Position numbers and translations under genes: made by a program. Positions 57,146 to 64,000 of a DNA stretch of 64,000 nt are shown here, one piece after another. This DNA is from Pseudomonas tructae (GTDB lineage Bacteria; Pseudomonadota; Gammaproteobacteria; Pseudomonadales; Pseudomonadaceae). Location: positions 186,001 through 250,000 of the forward strand of contig NZ_CP035952.1 in the NCBI RefSeq assembly GCF_004214895.1, written 5' to 3'. The number at the start of each line of letters is the position of its first letter. Positions within the stretch are counted from its first letter, which is position 1. Under the pieces are notes generated by a model. The model searched no databases, was not told where the DNA came from, and saw nothing but the letters and a program-made list of their open reading frames with translations.

Positions 57146-58192
57146 ATGCTGACGATCTATTCCGATGACCACCGCCTGCACCACGGCCGCTGCGAGCTGA
57201 TCGACGGGCAACTGATGCCCTGCTTCGAAATGCCGTCGCGCGCCGACCATGTTCTGCAGCGGGTAGAAGCCCGCGAACTGGGTGCCATCAAGGGCCCCGC
57301 CGACTTTGGCCGCGCACCCTTGCTGCGCGTGCACAGCGCCGACTACCTGAACTTCTTCGAAGGTGCCTGGCAACGCTGGGCCGAACTGGGCCACGACGGC
57401 GACCTGCTGCCCTTCACCTGGCCGGCGCGCACGTTGCGCAGCGTCAAACCCGTCGGCCTGCATGGCGAACTCGGTTACTACAGCTTCGACGCTGGCGCAC
57501 CGATCACCGCAGGTACCTGGCAAGCCGCCTACAGCGCCGCGCAAGTTGCCCTCACCGCCCAGGCTGCTATCCAGAGCGGCGCCCACAGCGCCTTCGCCCT
57601 CTGTCGCCCACCAGGCCATCACGCCGCCAGCGACGTCATGGGCGGCTACTGCTACCTGAACAACGCTGCCATTGCCGCCCAGGCCTTCCTCGATCAGGGC
57701 CGGCGCAAGGTAGCGATCCTCGATGTCGACTACCATCACGGCAACGGCACCCAGGAGATCTTCTATCAGCGCAGTGACGTGTTCTTCGCGTCGATTCACG
57801 GCGATCCGCAGGCCGAGTTCCCGTTCTTCCTCGGCTATGCCGACGAGCAAGGCGAAGGTGACGGCCTGGGCTACAACGTCAACTACCCGTTGCCTGCCGG
57901 CAGTGACTGGCCAACCTGGAGCAAGGCGCTGGATCAGGCCTGTGAACGCATTGCCGCCTACGGCCCGGACGTGCTGGTGATTTCCCTGGGTGTGGATACG
58001 TTCAAGGACGACCCGATTTCCCAGTTCAAGCTCGACAGCCCCGATTATCTGGAAATGGGCGAGCGCATCGCCCGCCTCGGCAAACCGACGCTGTTCGTCA
58101 TGGAAGGCGGTTATGCGGTCGAGGAAATCGGCATCAACGCGGTAAACGTACTTGAAGGTTTCGAACGCGCCCAACAGGAAGCTCAAGCATGA
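57146..58192 (+). CDS. Acetylpolyamine amidohydrolase (histone-deacetylase family)
   Basis: A 348-aa class II HDAC-like enzyme. The active-site set is RPPGHHA (His pair), [15 protein letters not shown] (Zn Asp/His) and [11 protein letters not shown] (Zn Asp), plus [10 protein letters not shown]. It removes acetyl groups from acetylputrescine, acetylcadaverine or similar. It overlaps the next gene by four bases (58189-58192), linking deacetylation to polyamine binding. Confidence 0.93.
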   Translation: MLTIYSDDHRLHHGRCELIDGQLMPCFEMPSRADHVLQRVEARELGAIKGPADFGRAPLLRVHSADYLNFFEGAWQRWAELGHDGDLLPFTWPARTLRSVKPVGLHGELGYYSFDAGAPITAGTWQAAYSAAQVALTAQAAIQSGAHSAFALCRPPGHHAASDVMGGYCYLNNAAIAAQAFLDQGRRKVAILDVDYHHGNGTQEIFYQRSDVFFASIHGDPQAEFPFFLGYADEQGEGDGLGYNVNYPLPAGSDWPTWSKALDQACERIAAYGPDVLVISLGVDTFKDDPISQFKLDSPDYLEMGERIARLGKPTLFVMEGGYAVEEIGINAVNVLEGFERAQQEAQA

Positions 58193-59289
58193 CTCGACTC
58201 AAGCGCCTGCTCGCCCCCCTGCTCTGCACCAGCCTGCTCGCCGGTAGCCTGGAAGCTGCCGAACAACGCACCCTGCGGGTCTACAACTGGTTCGACTACA
58301 TCACCCCGCAAACCTTGGTGGACTTCCAGAAAGACAGCCAGGTCAAACTCATCTACGACATCTTCGACACCAACGAAGCCCTGGAAGCCAAGCTGCTGAC
58401 CGGCAACTCCGGCTACGACGTGGTGGTGCCATCCAACGTGTTCCTGGCCAAGCAGATCGAAGCGGGGGTGTTCCAGCCGCTGGACCGCAGCAAACTGCCT
58501 AACTGGCAGCACCTGGACCCGAAACTGATGAAGTTGATCGAGGCCAACGACCCCGGCAACAAATTCGCCGTGCCCTACATGTACGGCACCGTGCTGATCG
58601 GCTTCAACCCGGCCAAGGTCAAAGCGGCGCTGGGCGACAACGCCCCGGTCGACAGTTGGGACCTGATCTTCAAGGAAGAAAACATCGCCAAGCTCAAGCA
58701 GTGCGGCGTGGCCTTGCTCGACTCGCCGTCAGAGATCCTGCCGCTGGCCCTGCACTACCTGGGCCTGCCACCGAACAGCACGAAACCTGCGGACTACAAA
58801 AAGGCTGAGGAACTGCTGCTGAAGATCCGCCCGCACGTCACCTACTTCCACTCCTCCAAGTACATGGCCGATATCGCCAATGGCGACATCTGCGTGGCGG
58901 TCGGCTACTCGGGCAGCTTCTCCCAGGCGGCCAACCGTGCCACCGAGGCGAAGAACGGCGTGGTGGTGGACATGCGCTTGCCCAAGGAGGGCGCACCGAT
59001 CTGGTTCGACATGCTGGCAATCCCCAAAGGTGCGGCCAACCCGGAAGATGCCTATACCTTCATCAACTATCTGCTGCAGCCCAAGGTGATCGCGCCCATC
59101 AGCGACTTTGTCGGCTACCCCAACCCCAACAAGGACGCCACCGACCTGGTCGCACCGGCCATCCGCAATAACCCCAACCTGTACCCGACCGAAGCCGCCA
59201 TGGCCAAGCTCTATACCCTGCAACCGCTGCCGCGCGATGCAGAGCGGGCTCGCACCCGCGCCTGGACCAAGATCAAGGCCGGGACCTGA
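58189..59289 (+). CDS. Polyamine ABC transporter substrate-binding protein (SpuD/PotF-like)
   Basis: A 366-aa periplasmic protein with a signal peptide (about 1-24, SLEAAEQ). Typical segments of the PotF family are [30 protein letters not shown] and [21 protein letters not shown]. No permease or ATPase genes are next to it, so it must share a transporter encoded elsewhere. Coupled to the amidohydrolase through ATGA. Confidence 0.93.
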   Translation: MTRLKRLLAPLLCTSLLAGSLEAAEQRTLRVYNWFDYITPQTLVDFQKDSQVKLIYDIFDTNEALEAKLLTGNSGYDVVVPSNVFLAKQIEAGVFQPLDRSKLPNWQHLDPKLMKLIEANDPGNKFAVPYMYGTVLIGFNPAKVKAALGDNAPVDSWDLIFKEENIAKLKQCGVALLDSPSEILPLALHYLGLPPNSTKPADYKKAEELLLKIRPHVTYFHSSKYMADIANGDICVAVGYSGSFSQAANRATEAKNGVVVDMRLPKEGAPIWFDMLAIPKGAANPEDAYTFINYLLQPKVIAPISDFVGYPNPNKDATDLVAPAIRNNPNLYPTEAAMAKLYTLQPLPRDAERARTRAWTKIKAGT

Positions 59290-59292
59290 TCG

Positions 59293-60822
59293 TCACTGAC
59301 GCCAGGCCCGCCGCAAGCGGGCCAGGGCATCGGCAGTCGCCGCTTCGTTGACAGAGGCGAAGCCCAGTACCAGACCAGCACGTTTATCCACAGGGACCGT
59401 CGAGTCTGGCAACCAGTACTCACTCAGGGCATTGAGCTCAACACCCACCGCTTCGGCACGGGCAATCAATTCCTGCTCACGGGCGTAGCTGTCGACATCG
59501 ACTTTCACATGCAGTCCTGCCGCCACTTCAGGCATCGGCCCGACACCGGCAACATCCGTGGGCCAGCCCGCTTTCAAGGTGTTGCGGCGGCTCAAGGCAG
59601 CGCGACGCATGCGCCGGATATGCCGCTGAAAATGGCCCTGAGCCATAAATTGCGCCATTACCGCCTGAGTACCCACCTCCGAATGCCGCACGGCCAGCGC
59701 CCGACAGCGGGAAAAGGCCTGGACCAGTTGCCGTGGCAGCACCAGGTAGCCCAGGCGCAGCGCCGGAAAAGCGATCTTGCCGAAGGTACCGACATAAAGC
59801 ACCCGGCCGCTACGGTCCAACGCCGCCAGCGGCGCTAACGGGTCGCCGCTGTAGCGGTACTCACCGTCATAGTCATCTTCGATGATCCAGCCGTCCTTGC
59901 GCTCGGCCCAGGCCAGCAAATCCAGGCGCCGGGCCAGGCTCATGGTGACGCCAGTCGGGTACTGGTGAGATGGCGTCACATAGCTGAGGCGGCAATGCTC
60001 CACGGCATCAAGTGCAGAGCAGTCCAGGCCTTCATGGTCTACCCCCACTCCCTGCACCTTTGCCCCGGTCAGTGCAAAGGCGTTGCCGGCGGCTCGGTAA
60101 CCGGGGTTTTCCACAGCCACTACTTCGCCAGGCTCCAGCAGCAGCTGTGCACAAAGGCTGATGGCTTGCTGTGCACCACTGGTGATCACAATTTGTTCAG
60201 CCACGCAGGAAAGCCCGCGGGATCGGCGCAAATAGGTAGCGATAAGTTCGCGCAACTGCAGTTCACCAGCCGGATCACCATAACCGAGCGCGGCAGGCTC
60301 GGGATTACGCCAGAAACCCGCCTGCAGCTTGGCCCAGACATCAAACGGGAATAGGTCGAACGCTGGCAGCCCCACTCGAAAAGCCCGCGGCGCACCGCTT
60401 TTTGGCGGCGGCAAGTGGTGGCTTTCCAGGCGGCTCAATGGGGCAGTGTGGATAACTTTACTGGATGTATCCTCAGTATTTTTTACTGATTTTGTGGATA
60501 ACCCTGTGGAAAAACCCAGGGATAACCCTGTGGATACTTTTGTGGATAGTTTTGGAAGTTGGCTAACATAGGTGCCATCGCCCACCCGGCTTTCTATATA
60601 GCCTTCGGCGTACAACTGATCATAAGCACGCACCACGCTATTGCGCGAAAGTGCCAGCGCCGCCGCCATATCGCGGCTGGCCGGCAGCCGCGTACCGCTG
60701 CTCAGGCGACCGTCCAGCACTCGCATGCGCAGGGCCTGATAAAGCTGGCGGCTCAGACCCTGGCGGCGATCGAGCACGATACCTGTGGGGTCGAACGGCA
60801 AAGTGAAGGGGTGCTCACTCAT
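59293..60822 (-). CDS. MocR-type GntR/aminotransferase regulator
   Basis: A 509-aa fusion of a GntR winged helix (about 10-78, LPASRDMAAALALSRNSVVRA) and an aminotransferase fold type I domain. The PLP-site Lys is in VGTFGKIAFPALRLG and the Asp in IIEDDYDGEYRYSG. The linker (about residues 90-110) is a tandem tetrapeptide repeat of the kind KLST/KVST/GLSL/GFST/GLST. It diverges from the PaiB-like gene across 90 bp and probably regulates it. The start at 60822 is the only sensible one. Confidence 0.9.
   Translation of the reverse strand: MSEHPFTLPFDPTGIVLDRRQGLSRQLYQALRMRVLDGRLSSGTRLPASRDMAAALALSRNSVVRAYDQLYAEGYIESRVGDGTYVSQLPKLSTKVSTGLSLGFSTGLSTKSVKNTEDTSSKVIHTAPLSRLESHHLPPPKSGAPRAFRVGLPAFDLFPFDVWAKLQAGFWRNPEPAALGYGDPAGELQLRELIATYLRRSRGLSCVAEQIVITSGAQQAISLCAQLLLEPGEVVAVENPGYRAAGNAFALTGAKVQGVGVDHEGLDCSALDAVEHCRLSYVTPSHQYPTGVTMSLARRLDLLAWAERKDGWIIEDDYDGEYRYSGDPLAPLAALDRSGRVLYVGTFGKIAFPALRLGYLVLPRQLVQAFSRCRALAVRHSEVGTQAVMAQFMAQGHFQRHIRRMRRAALSRRNTLKAGWPTDVAGVGPMPEVAAGLHVKVDVDSYAREQELIARAEAVGVELNALSEYWLPDSTVPVDKRAGLVLGFASVNEAATADALARLRRAWRQ
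60493..60552. repeat. Five-unit 12-bp tandem repeat inside the MocR gene
   Basis: Units begin TGTGGATAACCC, TGTGGAAAAACC, CAGGGATAACCC, TGTGGATACTTT and TGTGGATAGTTT. They encode the tetrapeptide repeat of the MocR linker on the minus strand. The units resemble the DnaA box TTATCCACA; another TGTGGATAA is at 60447-60455. Confidence 0.9.
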
Positions 60823-60912
60823 GGCAATGGACCTATTAAATTAGCTGGAAATGGCTCTTACCTTAGTCCAATAGCCTGCCTAGGATTGGACCATTCGCCA
60901 AGGACAATCCAC

Positions 60913-61542
60913 ATGTTCACACCTTCGAGCCACAAGGAAACCGATCTCGAGCGCCTGCACCAGCAGATCGAGCAAACACGCCTGGCCGTACTGGTCACTC
61001 ACGGTGAGCAGGGTTTGCAGGCCAGCCACCTGCCACTGCTGCTGGATCGCAGCCTGGGCGAAAACGGCACGCTTTATGGCCACTTCGCCCGGGCCAACAA
61101 GCAATGGCAGGACCTGGCCAACGGCGCCGAGGCGCTACTGGTGTTTGCCGGGCCCGATGCTTATGTCAGCGCCGGCTACTATCCCAGCAAGGTCGACGAC
61201 CCGCGCACAGTACCGACCTGGAACTATGTGACCGTACACGCCTGGGGCAAGGCCGAGGTGTTCCACGATGCCGAACGGCTGCTGGATATCGTCAGGCGCC
61301 TGAGTGACCAGCATGAGCAGCACCAGGCCACCCCCTGGTCGGTGGACGAGGCGCCCGCCGACTACATGGCCGGCATGCTCAAGGCAATCGTCGGCTTCGC
61401 CCTGCCCATCGAGCGCCTGCAAGGCACACGCAAACTCAGCCAGAACCGTTCGGCTATCGATATCGAAGGCGTGCGCAACGGTCTGGCGGGCAGCAGCGAT
61501 CCCCTGGACAACCAACTGGCCGCCCTGATGGGCCAACCTTGA
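60913..61542 (+). CDS. PaiB-family FMN-binding negative regulator
   Basis: A 209-aa split-barrel flavin-type protein of the PaiB/FMN_bind_2 family, with the features THGEQGLQASHLPLLLD, YGHFARANKQWQDL and WNYVTVHAWGKAEVFHD. Family members are regulators or pyridoxamine-oxidase-like. It diverges from the MocR regulator and is followed closely by two GNAT genes (12- and 15-bp gaps); a co-transcribed set is likely. The ATG at 60913 begins the conserved region. Confidence 0.86.
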   Translation: MFTPSSHKETDLERLHQQIEQTRLAVLVTHGEQGLQASHLPLLLDRSLGENGTLYGHFARANKQWQDLANGAEALLVFAGPDAYVSAGYYPSKVDDPRTVPTWNYVTVHAWGKAEVFHDAERLLDIVRRLSDQHEQHQATPWSVDEAPADYMAGMLKAIVGFALPIERLQGTRKLSQNRSAIDIEGVRNGLAGSSDPLDNQLAALMGQP

Positions 61543-61554
61543 AGGAATAAACGT

Positions 61555-62001
61555 ATGTCTAGCGTCATCATCCGTCCGGTCACAGCCGACGATCACAGCG
61601 TCTGGCTGCCGCTGTGGCAGGCGTATCAGCGCTTCTACGAAACCCGTATTGCCGCCGAGGTCAGCGCCGTGACCTGGACGCGTATGCTCGACCCGAATGA
61701 ACCGACCAACGCCGCGCTGGCCTGGGTCGATGGCAAGGCGGTGGGCATGGTCCACTGGATCTATCACCGCTCCAACTGGAGCATCGAGAACTCCTGCTAC
61801 CTGCAAGACCTGTACGTGCAAAGTGAGCAACGTGGCCTGGGTGTCGGCCGCCAACTGATCGAATACGTCTACGCTACGGCAAAGGCCGCAGGCTGCGCCA
61901 AAGTGCACTGGCTGACCCATGAATCCAATGCCACGGCCATCAGCCTGTACGAGCAGGTCGCCGAGCGGCCCGGCTTCATCCAGTTCCGTAAACCGCTGTA
62001 A
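61555..62001 (+). CDS. GNAT family N-acetyltransferase
   Basis: A 148-aa acetyltransferase with the acetyl-CoA motif QRGLGVGRQLIEYVYATAKAAG. Substrate unknown; the PaiB/PaiA analogy suggests a small amine such as spermidine, since paiA encodes an acetyltransferase. AAGGAATAA precedes the ATG. Confidence 0.88.
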   Translation: MSSVIIRPVTADDHSVWLPLWQAYQRFYETRIAAEVSAVTWTRMLDPNEPTNAALAWVDGKAVGMVHWIYHRSNWSIENSCYLQDLYVQSEQRGLGVGRQLIEYVYATAKAAGCAKVHWLTHESNATAISLYEQVAERPGFIQFRKPL

Positions 62002-62016
62002 GCCAGGAGCCATCCC

Positions 62017-62691
62017 ATGAGCAATCCATTGAACTGGCACCCGGCCAAACGCCCGCAACCTGCGCCAGTGACCGGGCGCTTCATCCGCCTGGAAAAGCTC
62101 GACCCCAAACGCGACCGCGATGACCTCTGGGAAGTGTTCCAGGGCCCCCAGGCCGACAACAGACTGTGGGACTACCTGGCGTACGGTCCGTTCAGCGAGC
62201 GCGAAGACTTCGATCACTGGCTCGACACCAACGCCGCCAGCAACGACCCACTGTTCTACAGTGTCATTGACCTGGCCAGCGGCCAGACCCAGGGCATCCT
62301 CAGCCTGATGTCGATCGTGCCTGACCAGGGCCGTATCGAGATTGGTCACATCGCCTTCGGCGCCGCCATGCAACGCACGCCCAAGGGCACTGAAGCCATC
62401 TACCTGCTCGGCAAACTGGCGTTCGAGCTGGGCAACCGGCGCCTGGAATGGAAGTGCAACGATGACAACGCCCGCTCCAAGCGCGCTGCGCTGCGCTTTG
62501 GCTTTACCTTCGAAGGGGTGTTTCGCAAGCACATGGTGATCAAGGACCGTAACCGCGACACGGCCTGGTTCTCGATCACCGACGACGAGTGGCCAACGAT
62601 TGCGGCGGGGTTCGAGCGCTGGTTGGCACCCGATAACCAGCCGCCAGAGGGGCAGATGCGAACATTGGAAGCGTGCCGCACCAGTGCCTGA
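62017..62691 (+). CDS. RimJ/RimL-type GNAT acetyltransferase
   Basis: A 224-aa protein of the type that acetylates protein N-termini or small amines. It has TGRFIRLEKLDPKRDRDDLW at the start, GQTQGILSLMSIVPDQGRIEIGHIAFG and RLEWKCNDDNARSKRAALRFGF. It is the last gene of the PaiB-GNAT-GNAT set. CAGGAG precedes the ATG. Confidence 0.88.
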   Translation: MSNPLNWHPAKRPQPAPVTGRFIRLEKLDPKRDRDDLWEVFQGPQADNRLWDYLAYGPFSEREDFDHWLDTNAASNDPLFYSVIDLASGQTQGILSLMSIVPDQGRIEIGHIAFGAAMQRTPKGTEAIYLLGKLAFELGNRRLEWKCNDDNARSKRAALRFGFTFEGVFRKHMVIKDRNRDTAWFSITDDEWPTIAAGFERWLAPDNQPPEGQMRTLEACRTSA

Positions 62692-62711
62692 GGCCGTGCC
62701 AGCGACCGCGT

Positions 62712-62990
62712 CTAACTGACCTGCCGCTGGCGCTTGACCACGCCCATCTGCAAGCCGAATGGGCGAAATACCGCATTCAACGACTTCAGCGTCGGGTTAC
62801 CTTCCCCCTGCTCAATCTGAATCAGCGTGCGCACCGATATCTTGCACATGCTCGCGAACTGGCTCTGATGCAAACCGGCCACCTCGACGCGCAAACGCCT
62901 GACTGCAGTGCCAAGCTCCAATGATCCGTCAGCAATAGCAGTGCGCACACCTTCGATGAGTGATGTGCGTATATCGATAGAAACCGTCAT
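62712..62990 (-). CDS. XRE-type (HipB-like) DNA-binding regulator
   Basis: A 92-aa protein. The HTH is QSQFASMCKISVRTLIQIEQGEGNPTLKSLNAVF (about residues 43-76), given here in two parts: QSQFASMCKISV and RTLIQIEQGEGNPTLKSLN. The N-terminal helical region (IEGVRTAIADGSLELG) may mediate dimerisation. Its start overlaps the stop of a 57-codon upstream ORF by four bases (ATGA). Operator-like palindromes lie upstream. No HipA-like gene follows; the next gene is a convergent GNAT. Confidence 0.82.
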   Translation of the reverse strand: MTVSIDIRTSLIEGVRTAIADGSLELGTAVRRLRVEVAGLHQSQFASMCKISVRTLIQIEQGEGNPTLKSLNAVFRPFGLQMGVVKRQRQVS

Positions 62991-63160
62991 AGCAGCGCCC
63001 ACTCTTTCATGCGTTGTGGCAAATTTTTCAAAGCGATCGCCGGATGGTTCATGGTCGCTGCCGGAAGTCCCGTTTCGGCCAATAAATCGGGTAACGCGAG
63101 CAAATGACGAGCATCCTCACGCAGCTGCTCGAATGCGTCTTGCGGATCTACCATTTGCAT
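62987..63160 (-). CDS. 57-aa ORF coupled to the XRE regulator
   Basis: A short frame, MQMVDPQDAFEQLREDARHL at the start and NLPQRMKEWALL at the end, with amphipathic helices. Its stop codon overlaps the XRE start (62987-62990), a strong sign of real translation. No ribosome site is seen before ATG 63160 or the second ATG at 63154; the frame closes with TGA just upstream (63185-63187). It could be a toxin or antitoxin partner, but no family was recognised. Confidence 0.5.
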   Translation of the reverse strand: MQMVDPQDAFEQLREDARHLLALPDLLAETGLPAATMNHPAIALKNLPQRMKEWALL

Positions 63161-63193
63161 AGAGCTGGATTGTGAGAGGAAACATCAGACACC

Positions 63194-63260
63194 TGCAATA
63201 TCGTGCATATTCTTAAGTAAATGCCATGTCCCATCTGCAATATAGTGCAACTTTTGCACA
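63194..63260. promoter_or_regulatory. Duplicated operator-like palindromes
   Basis: TGCAATATCGTGCA (63194-63207) and TGCAATATAGTGCA (63236-63249) differ by one base, are each imperfect palindromes and lie 42 bp apart (four helical turns). A further inverted pair GTGCAA/TTGCAC spans 63245-63259. Probable binding sites of the XRE protein. Confidence 0.6.
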
Positions 63261-63344
63261 ATAGCGATTCCGTAAAATGTATTTTAATGCAGAAAATAGA
63301 GAACCGTTAACCAGTAATCTGCATTAAGTTGCACACGGAAGAGC

Positions 63345-63369
63345 AAAAAAAGGGAGGCATACGCCCCCC
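63345..63369 (-). terminator. Terminator of the carboxylase gene
   Basis: On the minus strand GGGGGGC/GCCTCCC (one G-T pair) with a GTAT loop is followed by seven T. It lies 35 bp after the stop codon. Confidence 0.85.
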
Positions 63370-63403
63370 AGAGGTTAACCGCTTGTAGATGAGGGCCTGA
63401 AAA

Positions 63404-64000
63404 TCAGCCTTCGATCTCAATCAGGATCTCGCCCGGGTTGACCCGGTCACCCTTGGCCACATGAATGGCGGTGACCTTGCCGGCAATCGCCGCCTGCACT
63501 TCGGTCTCCATTTTCATTGCCTCGGTGATCAGCACCGGCTGGCCGGCTTTGACCGTGTCGCCTTCCTTGACCAGCACATCAACGATGTTGCCTGGCATGG
63601 TAGTGCTGACATGGCCCGGCGCACTGGCTTGCTTGCGTTTGCTGCTGCCACCGCCAACGAACTCGTTGAGCGGCTCGAACACCACTTCTTCCGGCATACC
63701 GTCGATGGACAGGTAGAAGTGCCGTTTGCCTTCGGCCTTGACGCCCACACCGGTGATGTCCACACGGTAGGTCTCGCCGTGCACATCGATGACGAACTCG
63801 GTCGGTACGCCCTCGCCACTGGCCGAAGCCACAGCACCAGCCTCTGGAATCGGCAACAGCACTTCCGGGGTCAGGGTGCCGGCCTCACGCTCCTCAAGGA
63901 ATTTGCGCCCGATGTCCGGGAACATGGCGTAGGTCAGTACGTCTTCTTCCGACTTGGCCAGGGCACCGATGTCGTTGCGCAGCTTGGTCATTTCCGGCTT
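63404..64000 (-). CDS. oadA: Pyruvate carboxylase subunit B / oxaloacetate decarboxylase alpha, C-terminal part
   Basis: 198 residues of a larger protein read in from the right edge; the frame is open to position 64000, so the ATG at 63991 is internal. It includes the end of the carboxyltransferase region (YAMFPDIGRKFLEEREAG), a Gly/Ser linker and the biotinyl domain with the biotin Lys in EAMKMETEV. In Pseudomonas this is the biotin-bearing subunit of the two-subunit pyruvate carboxylase. Confidence 0.92.
   Translation of the reverse strand, partial: KPEMTKLRNDIGALAKSEEDVLTYAMFPDIGRKFLEEREAGTLTPEVLLPIPEAGAVASASGEGVPTEFVIDVHGETYRVDITGVGVKAEGKRHFYLSIDGMPEEVVFEPLNEFVGGGSSKRKQASAPGHVSTTMPGNIVDVLVKEGDTVKAGQPVLITEAMKMETEVQAAIAGKVTAIHVAKGDRVNPGEILIEIEG

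Noticed and set aside
60447..60552. DnaA-box cluster as a replication origin
   Set aside because: The repeats are inside a coding linker with 12-bp phasing fixed by tetrapeptides; there is no dnaA/dnaN neighbourhood and no AT-rich unwinding region.
62712..62990. HipBA toxin-antitoxin locus
   Set aside because: The XRE protein is HipB-like, but no HipA kinase gene is present on either side.

Overview
The window is a 64 kb piece of a Pseudomonas chromosome, almost certainly from the P. putida group. The evidence is high-GC coding sequence throughout, the argB/pyrE/crc/rph/gmk and ubiCA-phoBR-pst neighbourhoods, Crc itself, pseudomonad-size PstA and PstC, and six copies of the GCGGGGCAAGCCCGCTCC-type REP element. 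It is mostly core genome with three small accessory-looking patches. It starts inside argB and ends inside a biotin-dependent carboxylase subunit.

Layout. 1-5.4 kb: argB (5' cut), pyrE, crc, a DUF4870 membrane protein, rph, yicC and gmk. 5.4-11.9 kb: a polyamine (gamma-glutamyl-putrescine-type) block of APC transporter, PuuD-like amidotransferase, aldehyde dehydrogenase, glutamine-synthetase-like ligase and a divergent LysR regulator. This block separates gmk from rpoZ. 12.1-16.6 kb: rpoZ, spoT, ridA, a lipoprotein and an epimerase-like protein. 16.8-23.9 kb: exbB-exbD-tonB, oxyR, recG, a YbaK-HDOD fusion and an SCP2-like protein. 24.0-26.9 kb: six tightly overlapping, mostly uncharacterised genes for small membrane or exported proteins and one Sel1-type protein. 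27.0-30.9 kb: HU, rubredoxin reductase, rubredoxin, ubiC-ubiA and a small exported repeat protein.

31.0-43.7 kb is the phosphate block: phoB-phoR (forward), a CNNM/CorC-type protein, an M23 peptidase, a response regulator, then pstS-pstC-pstA-pstB-phoU (reverse). Pho boxes lie in front of phoB and pstS, and a terminator-like hairpin lies between pstS and pstC. 44.0-44.8 kb: two AT-rich coupled genes, one DUF6392-like, that look acquired. 44.9-50.5 kb: an MHS transporter, a thioesterase, a sugar-phosphate epimerase, DUF3299, a GlsB-type protein and purE-purK, with a terminator hairpin in the purE leader. 50.7-56 kb: a LysR regulator, aspA, an amino-acid:Na+ symporter and a type I asparaginase (Asp/Asn use). 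56-59.3 kb: an AraC regulator, acetylpolyamine amidohydrolase and a polyamine-binding protein. 59.3-62.7 kb: a MocR regulator with a 12-bp tandem repeat in its linker, a PaiB-like protein and two GNAT acetyltransferases. 62.7-63.4 kb: an XRE regulator coupled to a 57-codon ORF behind duplicated operator-like palindromes. The window ends in the 3' part of the carboxylase subunit.

The best candidates for something undescribed are the six-gene overlapping membrane cassette (24016-26851), the XRE/micro-ORF module (62712-63260), the AT-rich pair next to pstS, and the purE leader hairpin. No rRNA, tRNA, IS element, prophage or CRISPR array was seen.
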